From: Ophiura sarsii
Lineage: Eukaryota; Echinodermata; Ophiuroidea; Amphilepidida; Ophiuridae
Reading direction: 5' to 3'
Assembly: GCA_035610835.1 (NCBI GenBank)
Contig: CM069449.1
Span: forward strand, 41,275,098 to 41,339,097
DNA length: 64,000 nt
In this document: piece after piece, positions 28,601 to 40,600 of the stretch
How the letters are laid out: every line of letters begins with the position of its first letter
How positions within the stretch are numbered: position 1 is the first letter of the stretch
Made by a program: the position numbers and the translations under genes
The notes under the pieces: generated by a model
What the model was told of the DNA's origin: nothing
Database searches by the model: none
What the model saw: the letters and a program-made list of their open reading frames with translations, nothing else

Positions 28601-31600
28601 ATCAATCAAGTGTGAATTAAAGCACATTCCCTGCAGGTGCGCACGCATACTGCCGGGCACAACGTCACCGGTCACACCATCTATAGAAATAATAGTAACA
28701 TTGACCTCTACCAATGTCTTGACATGAACCACGACAGTCAATGTCTGTCAGTAATATTTGTCAGCAATAAAAAAGAGCAAAAGAAAAATGGACCAACCAA
28801 CTTGGCCTCAAGATTTTTGGCACTTGTGGGCAACACAACAATTTTTCTTTTTGGCCTTACTATAAAATATACATCTGAGACTGAGACCCACATCAAGCAA
28901 AGGATATGCAGGATTAGCTTTCAAACACAAATTGGTGTAAAAAAACTAAGGGAGCCACTCTTGCACAAAAGTTGTAGGTATCGGAGTCAAGTCGTCATTC
29001 TTATATGATAACTTACCCGTAGGCATCAGAAAAACCCCACTTGGTTCTAACAGGCCTGACCAAGAGGAGAAATCGTAGTTGGCAAACACTGTACCACCAT
29101 TTAAATGGTAACAACCTCCAAATAACATGAGTTTTGAGCCTTGGGTTTGACACAGTATGCTGATTAATAGTGGATTCATTGACCACAATGGAGGACTGCG
29201 GTTTTTTTCTCAAGATTTGGATTTATTTTCACTATGATCCCTGTTTCGAACCAATATGAAACAAACTATATTCTTGAATTTGATGAAAAAAGTTAAACGA
29301 ATTGAATCCAGCAAACTATTTTGTATGTTGACAAACTTTTCAATAGTATCATGACCTCGATCTATTCATTCACGGAAGGTGATTATACGGCTAGTAAGAA
29401 TTTGAATTCTGCTGCTACGTGGACTTTGAAAAAGCTTTTGATAGTGTATGGCAAAACGGCATCTGGAAAGCAATGGCATTCTTTGGATTCCCAGACAAGA
29501 TCATCCGCCTACTAAAAGCTCTTTACAGCAAATCACTAAGCTCGGTGAGAGTAAACGGAGAACTTACAAACTGGTTTGCTACCAAAGTTGGAGTTCGTCA
29601 GGGCTGCATAATTTCTCCACTACTATTCAACATCCTACTGGAGTTGGTAATGCTATATGCCACTCACGACACAACCATCGGAGCACACATCCAAGGCCAG
29701 CTGGTGTCAAACCTCCGCTTCGCAGATGATATTGCCATTATAGCTGAAAGCGAGACAGATCTGCAAACACTAGTGAACAGGGTCCACCAGTACAGCACAA
29801 ATCTTGGCCTCAAAATCAACATAGCCAAAACAGAGGTTCAAGTTATCAGCCGGAGAGACATTGATATTAAAATTAGCATAAACAACTCGGATCTCAAACA
29901 AGTTGAGCATTTTGTATACCTTGGTGGTAAAATATCTAAGAAGGGAACCTGCACTGAAGACATCCAACTCAGAATAGGTAAAGCACTTGGAGCCATGCAA
30001 AATCTGAATGAAATACTCAACTCCAAAGAGATTTCACGCCCAACTAAAATGGAGCTGTATTCAACTCTAATAATGTCCATCCTGTTATACGGCTCTGAAA
30101 CATGGACGCTAAAGAAAGAAGACGAGAACAGGCTACTTGTGTTTGAGATGACCTGCCTAAGAAAAATACTAGGCATAACCAAGCTAGACAAAATCAGAAA
30201 CACCACCATCAGACAAACACTGGGACTCAAGCATACCATCATCGAGAAGATTTCCATCAAAAGACTGCGGTATTATGGACACGTGCAGCGTATGAACCCT
30301 CAAAGATACCCAAAAGTTGCAATTGTTGGCACTGTAAATGGTGAAATGCCCAGAGGTAGACCAGCTAAGAGGTGGATGGATGGTATTCGGTCAGACTGCA
30401 ACATACTTTGTCTGACATCCTTATCAGAAGCAAGCAGAAAGGCTCAAGACAGAAACGAATGGCGAATAATCTTGCAAAGGATGGCATCACTCAACCAAGT
30501 TGGAGTGGACGCCAAAAAGTAAGTAAAGTAAAGTAAGAATTTGAATGCACATAGAACGGATACACCTGATATTTATTATAGTTGGCGTGGTCATTTCATT
30601 ATTAGCAACGTATGATGATGGGCGGGGCTATCATTGTAAAGGGTGCATAGAAACATTTATGGTAGAGATTACATGATTATGAGAAAATACTTTGTTGTAC
30701 TCAGGATGAACCGATACATTTGAAGAAAACACTGTTGGATAGCACGGCCCTCTTTTGACGTAAATGTGCCAATTATGAATAACGTCTACTGGCTCTAGCT
30801 ACTGTATAAGTGGAACTTTTCGCGCTGCATTTATTTCTGGAAAAAAAGAACACACACAAATCAATGTGTACATGTACAGACAGCTGTTGTAGCAACAAAT
30901 TGTTCTCAGGCGTGAAAATAAAAACATGCACATTGTCAAAAGGATGGCTACTCACGAACACTTTAGACACACAAACATTTCCACTTTTTACAGCACCCTA
31001 CTTGGGCAATTTTTAGAATGGTTGAAAAGGAAGTCTTGTGATCTGGAATTGGAAATGTTAAAGGAGGAGTACCGCAAGCACAACATTGAGCATTATTTGT
31101 TAGAAAAATAATTATTGAGCCGAAATTGCGTAATTATATAGAAAAAACCCATCATACTAGTCACAATAACGAATACAAACTGCAATCCCTCAACATGCAA
31201 TTTTTAAAATTTGCGGCGATTGAAAGTCCCGGTGTTGATGACGTCATGGTAAGCTTATTGTGATCAAATTTGCGCATGTGCATTGTATAACTATGATGAC
31301 TTTTCGATCGCCACAAGTTTTAAAAATTGTATGTTGAGAGATGGAGGTTTTTATTTGTTTTTGTCATAAGTGTGGTGTTTTGTTCTATATAATTACGCAA
31401 TTTCGGCTCAATAATTATTTTGGGTTGGGCTCGATAGTTATTTTTCAAACATATAATGCACAATGTTATGCTTGCGGAACCCTTTCTTTAATACCCTTAT
31501 AGCATATGCCAATTAATATAATTAAATTAATATATAATTGAGTGCCATCACACCCCACTTAGTTTAAAGGTGAATTGCCTCTGTTTGTTTGGAGGCGCCC

Positions 31601-34600
31601 TATAAATACCACAATAAGCTTACCTACAAGTTCCAACTTAAATGTGTCGCACACTCCAAACACCCGATCACATACGCTTAACACTTTTTCATTGTCATCT
31701 GCCAGTGTAAGTGAACCAACTGGAAAGGCCGCTCTTGCAGTTGAGTCATATAGTCCTACACCCCCTGGAGCGCTTGACACGATATCCACTTGCAAAACAT
31801 TGTCCACTACAATGCCTGTATCAGGGCTATCGTCAGCGATCGCCACTCTTGTAAGTTCATCGGGCAAACCATCCCCGGTTGTGTCAAGTCCCAGGTAAAT
31901 ATCAAATGGATCAGTTGGATTATCCCCCACGCCAGGATTAGCGGCGTATGCTATGGCCATGAAATCAAACTCCTCATTGTCACAGACGTAAACCACAGCC
32001 CCAAATGGATCGTTATCACCTGTTTCACCATCGCCATCGTCGTCCGTAGCTCCATCATAAATAATTACTTCGGAGGGCGCTTCTGTAATTTTCAAGAATT
32101 TAAAAAATAAAATAAAAACCCCGTTAGTCATCATCAATGTTGTACGGCCTGACACTATTTGTGATGTGATCTAGCAAAATGAGTCTGTAAGTCACACAAA
32201 TATTATATTTGTGGTTTTCTAACTTGATTTTATTGGTATATTTACACGGCTACATTTTGCAAAAAATCCTGTTATCCAATGGACGGACACTCATTAATTC
32301 CAAAGATATGAGCGATTGAAGGGTTGTCAACACAATAAGAAATAACAGAATTTCTATCCTTTGTTTTGTTATGTCTCAAAATCAATTCCCAAGTTCAAAC
32401 TCGTTTTTGCTTGATTTATACATCACATTTTGCTCCAAAATCATTCAGCAAATTTACAGGCGAGTGAGGATGATTTGGACCCAAGTTCACAGATTTCCCC
32501 CCCAGATTAGATTATAGGAAAACTATTTAAGATTTCATATGAATGGTTGAAACCCTTTCTTTCACAAGACATTTTGAATTCGGCAAATTAAAAAAAAGCT
32601 GTCAACCCTAAAAACATGAAATTTATCAAGCGATGTAACTTTTGCACTATTACACTGCAAATTATGAGCGTTTACTTTTGGACAAACTAAAAGTAAACTC
32701 AAAAGTAAACGCAATACTAAACGCTTGTGAGCCAAACAACTAAGCTGTTTTCCACCCAGCCTCTAATAAATAACTGTCCCATTATATCACAGATGGTGGA
32801 AGCATCTGTGATTATATTCCCTCACTTTGAGCGTGCTTTGAGGTCAATTGGGTGCAAAATGCAAGAAACGTTTAGTTTTGCGTTTACTTTACGTTTAGTT
32901 TTGTGTTTAGAATTGCGTTTACTTTTGAGTTTACTTTTATTTTGTCCAAAAGTAAACGTTCATAATTTGCAGTGTTAGTTTGATGTATATAAAAGTATAC
33001 ATTTCTGGAAAGGTAATGAGTTGGAGAAATCGTTTTGGTATTTAACTTCACTAAAAATGCTGATTTTGTTTGGACAAAAAAAAACTTTTTTGGCTCAACA
33101 TACAGGGTGAGTCAAAATAGTCAGGTCCCGTTTTCAAAAAATCAAGAAAAATACTTCTTGTACAAAATTGGTAACTGTTTTCATTGTTTATGAGAGTAGA
33201 CATACTTCTTCATACCTGGTGATGTTTTCACGACAATATCATATTCCACGCCAGATTTAAAACATATTTACGAAAAGACGCGTAATCCAAAGTGTTCCAA
33301 GTTTGGTGTTGGATGTTTTGATATTAGTTATTCATACAACTCAACACACTGTATAACTGTTGCAATTGATACCAAAATATCATGATTTTTTGTTGAATCT
33401 CTAATATTGCATGCAAAGTATTTAAATATATTATAATATAACTCAGTATTGTACAAATATATTCATATAAATGGACTATGCACTTTGCCTGGTAAGTTGC
33501 CAAAGCACAAACTGTTTAATGATATAAGATCTGTTTTCTCTCAGACTTCTCACATATCAATTCGATTAAAATTACAAGTTTCAAAATACTTTGGTCAACA
33601 TTTTGTTAAAACTCAATAATGTTTGTTATAGGCTATCTCTGATTGCACGAAAACCATTGAAAACATAACCGCAAAGACAATAGAATCTCTTTTCCTATTG
33701 TAATTGCTGTGAATACCAAACGCCAGTGATTGACTTATTCAAAAGGCGCGCGTTAAACGTCAACATCCATAGGGATCCCTTAGATAAGTTGGAACAGATT
33801 TTATTTCACAGAATTTAGAAAAATTATCATATCTCCCGTTTCGAATAACCAATTTGAATGAAATAAAATTTAGGTTATAGCTAGAAATGCCACCTTGCTA
33901 GCCAAGTCATTAAATATATTCATTTTTGAATTTTAACTGGTTTAAAAAATCGGTGAAATCGGGACCTGACTATTTTGACTCACCCTGTATATGCTGCAAA
34001 TGTAGCAAATTCAGTTTTTGGTAAAAGATGCTGAAATTGCACCATCATCATCTAAATACACTTCCCTAGGAAGGATTTTTTTGTTTTTACTTAAAAATGT
34101 TTTTGTTTTTAAAATGTTGACCAAAAGGTGCCAAAAATGTGATCTTGGAGGTTAAAATTTACCAAAAATTCCTTCGTAGCTAGGAAATGCCTTTAAGATG
34201 ATTTTGGTGCAATGTTAGCATTTTTAACCAAAAACTGAACTTGCTACGTTTGCAGCAAATTTTAAGCCAAATAAAGTGATTTTTGGTATTTTTTTTACAA
34301 ATCAGCATTTTTAGTGAGAAATTTGAATATTTCTCGCCAATCTGGAACTGATTCAACTATATAGTGACCCCAAATAACCTTTCAATTTTAATCCCTTAAG
34401 GCCCTTTATGTACATAAATGGATCCAAGGAATATTTTGGCCAAATCTGACAATCATCAGTCATTTTCTCTCTGACAAGTAGCATTTTCAGTGAAAGGTGA
34501 AATTGACAATTTGTCCTAAAATAGTGACCCTACTGTTCGGTATTTGACCCAAGTGTCATGATTAAATTTGTTATCTTGTCTCATAAAAAAAACATGCATT

Positions 34601-37600
34601 TGTGGCATAAGCGAGTTTTCTCGATCAAAATTGAAGGGTACATATGCGGGATGACTATGTTTATGCGGCACACAGTACATGGTTCTCTGTTTAGTAACCT
34701 GAGTTTATTTGTGCATATGTAGCAGTAAAGGACAGCCATTTGATTGGGGCAAGCCTATTTACACAAGGTTTAGAATTTCTGATAACTTACTCCATATGTC
34801 CAGTCCATACTGATCCATCATACCACCAGAAGAGCATCTCAAACACTTATCATTATAATCGGCAAAAGTTGGTCTAAAATTGTTATACGTCGAGATGTCT
34901 GTAGCGATTTCAGGTTGCAGTTTACAATCCGCCACTGTCTCGGTAGCGTCAAAACCGAGTAGAAGTTGTTCGCCTGCGCCATCAGCTGCGTTGCAATTGT
35001 CTTCTAACCACCAGACAATATCATTGTCAGGATCGGCGCCATGTGATTGACAGATCAATGTGTACGCATCGCCCTCATACATCGTCAGTGTATCTACTGC
35101 TCCTGGTATGTTATTTACGTTAATGTTTCCTCTCATCATATTCGTACCCCAATCTGGTGGTGTAATTACAACGTCTGTCGTGATACCTGCAATTAGAATA
35201 GCAAAATGTCATGTCTTACTGTGTTAACACTTTCCACGCGGCTATTAGTTTTACCATATATGTACAAAAAAGATTTTCTCAGAAACCTTTCCCAATTTTC
35301 AAAATCTATCTCAAGGATTACTGAACCAATACTATAGGCATGTTTGTACTTATTTTAATGCATTTCACATGGTGATTCCAAATATGGTTATACAGATAGT
35401 GGTCCGCAAAAAGGTTTGCACTTTTTAAGATGCATATTTCTCGAAATGGACGAGACATCTAATAATTGTTTTAATATTACCTTAAACGCCAATACGCCAT
35501 TATCTTAGTGATTTATGGTGAAAACGGTGTTGAAAATGAAGCATAAATAAAGAATTTGCGACGGTTTAAAGAATAATGGTCAAAAACCAGTTTGTCCACG
35601 TGTTACGCAAGTCTATGGGATATTGTCAACTCAATAGTACTGCGTTCACAATTTCCTGCAATAGTATGTAGGCCCTAATTATACCTGTAAACAAAGGGGA
35701 GGTACTCAGCCATGAAGCAAGCGATTGTTACAAAAGTAATGTCATTTTAGAGAGGAGTAAATTAGCTAATCCACTGATGCATAAAAGGATACAAACCAGT
35801 CTCAAATAAATGAGAAATAGGTGGCTCAAAAAACTTTCGAAACTCTTTTTGAGGAGGATATGGAAACATCCATGACTGCCATAGACTTACGTGTGGACAA
35901 ACTTGTATTTGACAAGTTTTCTTTAAATTGACGCTATTTCCTAATTTGAGCTTTAATTTCAACGCCGTTTTTACCATATGAGACCTGTCACCACAAAATG
36001 AGCGTTAAGTCGCCAGTGTGCATTAGGAGATATGGTCTAATGAACATACCAAAAAACAATACAAAACAAAAGAATTTTTGTCTTTCAATTTGATTTTTGA
36101 TCAGGAATACATTGAGGAATTATGACATGTTGCATATCATTTTAAAGCTTGTTTTCTGGGCATTCTGAATCTGGATAAACCTAAGAATCTAATCTTCCGA
36201 CTTAACTCTCATTTTGTGATGACAGGTCTCATATACCAACAAAATATTTTAGTTTAGGAATATCTTAAAATAATTTAAACATGTTTCCCCAATTTTAGTA
36301 AATTTGCCTCTAAAAAGTGTAAAACCCTTTTTGGACCACTCTGGACAATTGAACAATTTTGACATTTTTTGAAACATTTTGTGACATTTTGGAATGTCGT
36401 CTGCAGCTGCCTGCCGTGTGGAAGTGTAAACTAACCCTATCGACCCTGAATGCAACAAATACTGCTCTACTAGGTGCTAGGCAACAGGCTATACTTTATG
36501 CATAGGAAAATCTTAAGATTTTCCAAGCTGACTCCATGGCTCAATAAGATTGCCATGCAGGTGACACCGGTTCGATTCCTGGCACCAACAGAGTCAATTT
36601 CCCAAAAAGATTTGACCATTCAACCAAAACCATGCCCTTACCCCCGGCTTAAGGGGGGACTTAAGGAAGTTTTTTGTTGAATTTTGTTAGTGCTGTAATT
36701 ATTGAACCATGACTCAAATGTATATAAAAGTATACATTTTTGGAAAGGAAATGGATCAGAGAATCCAAATTTGGCATCAATTTTGACCAAAAATGTTGAT
36801 TTTTTTGAGAAAATCACAAACCCAATTTTTTTGAACAAAGCTAACAAACATAATTTTGAGGAAAAAATGCCCAAATCACTTGATGATGATGTTAAGACAC
36901 TACTGGAGGGACGATTTAAAAAAAATAAAAAAAATCTAATCCACTGTTTTTTGAAATTTTGACAAAAAAGTGTAAAAAAAATTTAAAAATCCATTTTTCA
37001 CGTTTGTTGGCACTTTTTGGTCAAAATTAAAAAAAATATTAGATAAGGTTTTAAAAAAAAAAAAATCGTCCCTTCATTAGTGTCTTAACATCATTATAAA
37101 GTGATTTAGCCATTTTTTACTCAAAATTATTTTTTGTTAGCTTTGTTCAAAAAAAATTGGGTCAAAAAAGTGAATGTTGTGATTTTCTCAAAAAATCTAC
37201 TTTATTGGTCAAAATTGATGCCCAATTTAGATTCTCTGATCCATTTCCTTTCCAAAAATGTATACTTTTATATACATTTGATTAATAGTTCAATAATTAC
37301 AGCACTCACAAAATTCAAAAAATCAAATCAAAAACTTCCTTAAGTCCCCCCTTAACATTTTCCAAGCTGACTGCATGGCTCAATAAGATAGGAGCCTGAC
37401 TGCCATGCAGGTGACATAGGTTCGATTCCTGGCACCGACAGAGCTGGTTTTAACCATTCAACCAAAACCACGCCCCTACCCCAGCGTTAAGATGTTCCAA
37501 GCTGACTGCATGGCTCAATAAGATAGGAGCCTGACTGCCATGCAGGTGACATAGGTTCGATTCCTGGCACCGACAGAGCTGGTTTTAACCATTCAACCAA

Positions 37601-40600
37601 AACCACGCCCCTACCCCAGCGTTAAGATGTTCCAAGCTGACTGCATAGCTCAATAAGATAGGAGCCTGCCATGCAGGTGACACGGGTTTGATTCCTGGCA
37701 CCGACAGAGTCAATTTTACCAAAAAGATTTGACCCGTTTATCTCCCCATTGAACCCAAACCACGCCCCAGCCACCAGGTTAGGTTTAACATGCTCAATAC
37801 AGAGTGAGTCAAAAAGAAGTTGATTGTGAAGAATCTTTTGTTGTGGCAAATAGACCAGGCATATTTGACAAGCCTGAGCATATAATTCCACTCATTTTAG
37901 AAGAGGAATTGGTCTCACTAGTAGGAGTTATGCCTGTTTAAATAAAGAACCCGATTTTTGAAGCTATTCACAGAATGCTAAATTCTTTGACATTATCCGT
38001 CTAAATTGAGAAGCAAAAATGACAGATTCATTCAAATCCAAAAGATATTTATACCTGGTAGATTCGAACAATGAAGCAAATATTCAAAGAGCATATTGTT
38101 TCACTCATCTTTAAAAATAAATCACTGGAATTGACTCGCTGTCAGGACTTCTGCCTGCTATAATAAAATAACCCATTTTGATATATCTGTCCAGGGAACG
38201 CTTACTTCGTCTCAAATGCGGAGCAAAGAGTTCAGATTCATTCGAATTCAAAAGATTAACAATCATGGAAAACATAGTTGGCACACTTGACGTAACTACC
38301 CCGGTGCTCGCAATTGAGATCAGACTTGGTACATAGCACTGTTTAATAAGAAAGCAGAGTTTTTTATATCCTTCCCACACCCCTTCAATCAATGTTGGGG
38401 AACTGCCAAGGATTCTGATAACATGACTTGGATCAACATTGCCTCTGAGGAGATGGGAGGAGGAGGTGCTTTTTCCTTGATTCAGACAAGGAATATCTAC
38501 CTGGGCAGCGGCATACAGTTTCTAAAATGGCAGACCAAATTGAATCGAGGGACTGGGAAAAAAACCCGCTACTGATGCTTCGTGGAATTCCATGAAGACT
38601 GAGTATGCGCATTGGGTCCAAACTGGTCCAAACGGGTCCAAACTGGCGCATTTGGTCCAAAATTCAAACTGCATAGCGTCTTATATGATCGTCACACTGC
38701 ACCATAGTATCACGCAATGTCAATACTACCAGCAGCTCAGTTTTGTGCGATGGTGCATGCTTTGTTCAGGAGTTGATCAGTGCACGGTTTTGAATCTATA
38801 TCTTTTCATCTTTACATGAGCACCTTCGAAGGGACTGTGTGTTATTCTGGATCGGATATATTATGCAAAATTTACGCTATTACAGCATATTATCATAAAA
38901 GGGGGACTTTGCAGCTGTTTGTTTTGTAGATGTAGATGAAAACGGATAGAAAAAAATACGAAAATAGTAAGAATTTATGAGTCAATTTTACTCATAAAAT
39001 CTGAATGCCTTCATAAATTTTGATACATTTGGTGTAATTTTAAAGCTTAGAAAATCCTCTGAGCAAACACATAGTAAACTTAAAATTTACTTCACCTGCA
39101 AATTTAAGTCACCTGCAAATTTAAGTCCCCCTTTTGATGTGCTGCATCACATATGTGGTCCAGAGTATTGATAGCAACTCTGTGTAAGTATGATTATCAT
39201 TCTCCCTTTCTTTTGATTGTGAAGAATCTTTTGTTGTGGCAAATAGACCAGGCATATTTGACAAGCCTGAGCATATAATTCCACTCATTTTAGAAGAGGA
39301 ATTGGTCTCACTAGTAGGAGTTATGCCTGTTTAAATAAAGAACCCGATTTTTGAAGCTATTCACAGAATGCTAAATTCTTTGACATTATCCGTCTAAATT
39401 GAGAAGCAAAAATGACAGATTCATTCAAATCCAAAAGATATTTATACCTGGTAGATTCGAACAATGAAGCAAATATTCAAAGAGCATATTGTTTCACTCA
39501 TCTTTAAAAATAAATCACTGGAATTGACTCGCTGTCAGGACTTCTGCCTGCTATAATAAAATAACCCATTTTGATATAACTGTCCAGGGAACGCTAACTT
39601 CGTCTCAAATGCGGAGCAAAGAGTTCAGATTCATTCGAATTCAAAATATTAACAATCATGGAAAACATAGTTGGCACACTTGACGTAACTACCCCGGTGC
39701 TCGCAATTGAGATCAGACTTGGTACATAGCACTGTTTAATAAGAAAGCAGAGTTTTTTATATCCTTCCCACACCCCTTCAATCAATGTTGGGGAACTGCC
39801 AAGGATTCTGATAACATGACTTGGATCAACATTGCCTCTGAGGAGATGGGAGGAGGAGGTGCTTTTTCCTAAATTCAGACAAGGAATATCTACCTGGGCA
39901 GCGGCATACAGTTTCTAAAATGGCAGACCAAATTGAATCGAGGGACTGGGAAAAAAACCCGCTACTGATGCTTCGTGGAATTCCATGAAGACTGAGTATG
40001 CGCATTGGGTCCAAACTGGTCCAAACGGGTCCAAACTGGCGCATTTGGTCCAAAATTCAAACTGCATAGCGTCTTATATGATCGTCACACTGCACCATAG
40101 TATCACGCAATGTCAATACTACCAGCAGCTCAGTTTTGTGCGATGGTGCATGCTTTGTTCAGGAGTTGATCAGTGCACGGTTTTGAATCTATATCTTTTC
40201 ATCTTTACATGAGCACCTTCGAAGGGACTGTGTGTTATTCTGGATCGGATATATTATGCAAAATTTACGCTATTACAGCATATTATCATAAAAGGGGGAC
40301 TTTGCAGCTGTTTGTTTTGTAGATGTAGATGAAAACGGATAGAAAAAAATACGAAAATAGTAAGAATTTATGAGTCAATTTTACTCATAAAATCTGAATG
40401 CCTTCATAAATTTTGATACATTTGGTGTAATTTTAAAGCTTAGAAAATCCTCTGAGCAAACACACAGTAAACTTAAAATTGACTTCACCTGCAAATTTAA
40501 GTCACCTGCAAATTTAAGTCCCCCTTTTGATGTGCTGCATCACATATGTGGTCCAGAGTATTGATAGCAACCCTGTGTAAGTATGATTATCATTCTCCCT

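Larger units (their letters stand above)
26142..31623 (-). other. Intron between exons 8 and 9
   Basis: 5.5 kb holding a C-run (26345-26368), foldback 26465-27120, the 47-bp array (27238-27420), a repeat shared with 58.7 and 61.7 kb (28370-28690), an inserted non-LTR element (29408-30531) and foldback 31104-31421. Confidence 0.7.
32083..34790 (-). other. Intron between exons 7 and 8
   Basis: Holds foldback 32653-32974 and a palindrome (33040-34325) interrupted by a TA-type MITE (33103-33987). 32160-32640 has weak similarity to the 24-25 kb repeats. Confidence 0.65.

Noticed and set aside
29017..29195. Minus-strand block with acceptor (CCGCAG) and donor (ACGG|GTAAGT) between exons 8 and 9
   Set aside because: The open frame reads LLISILCQTQG and NGGTVFANYDF but needs phase 2 in, whereas exon 8 leaves phase 1, and the phase 1 frame has an early stop. 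The chain is complete without it. It could be a cryptic or decayed exon.
36474..37343. Several 60-90 codon ORFs on both strands
   Set aside because: They lie inside the palindromic MITE and mirror each other across its centre.
36540..37700. Possible tRNA genes (A and B box motifs)
   Set aside because: No cloverleaf with an anticodon arm could be drawn, and the units are tandem with a shared non-tRNA tail, so SINE.
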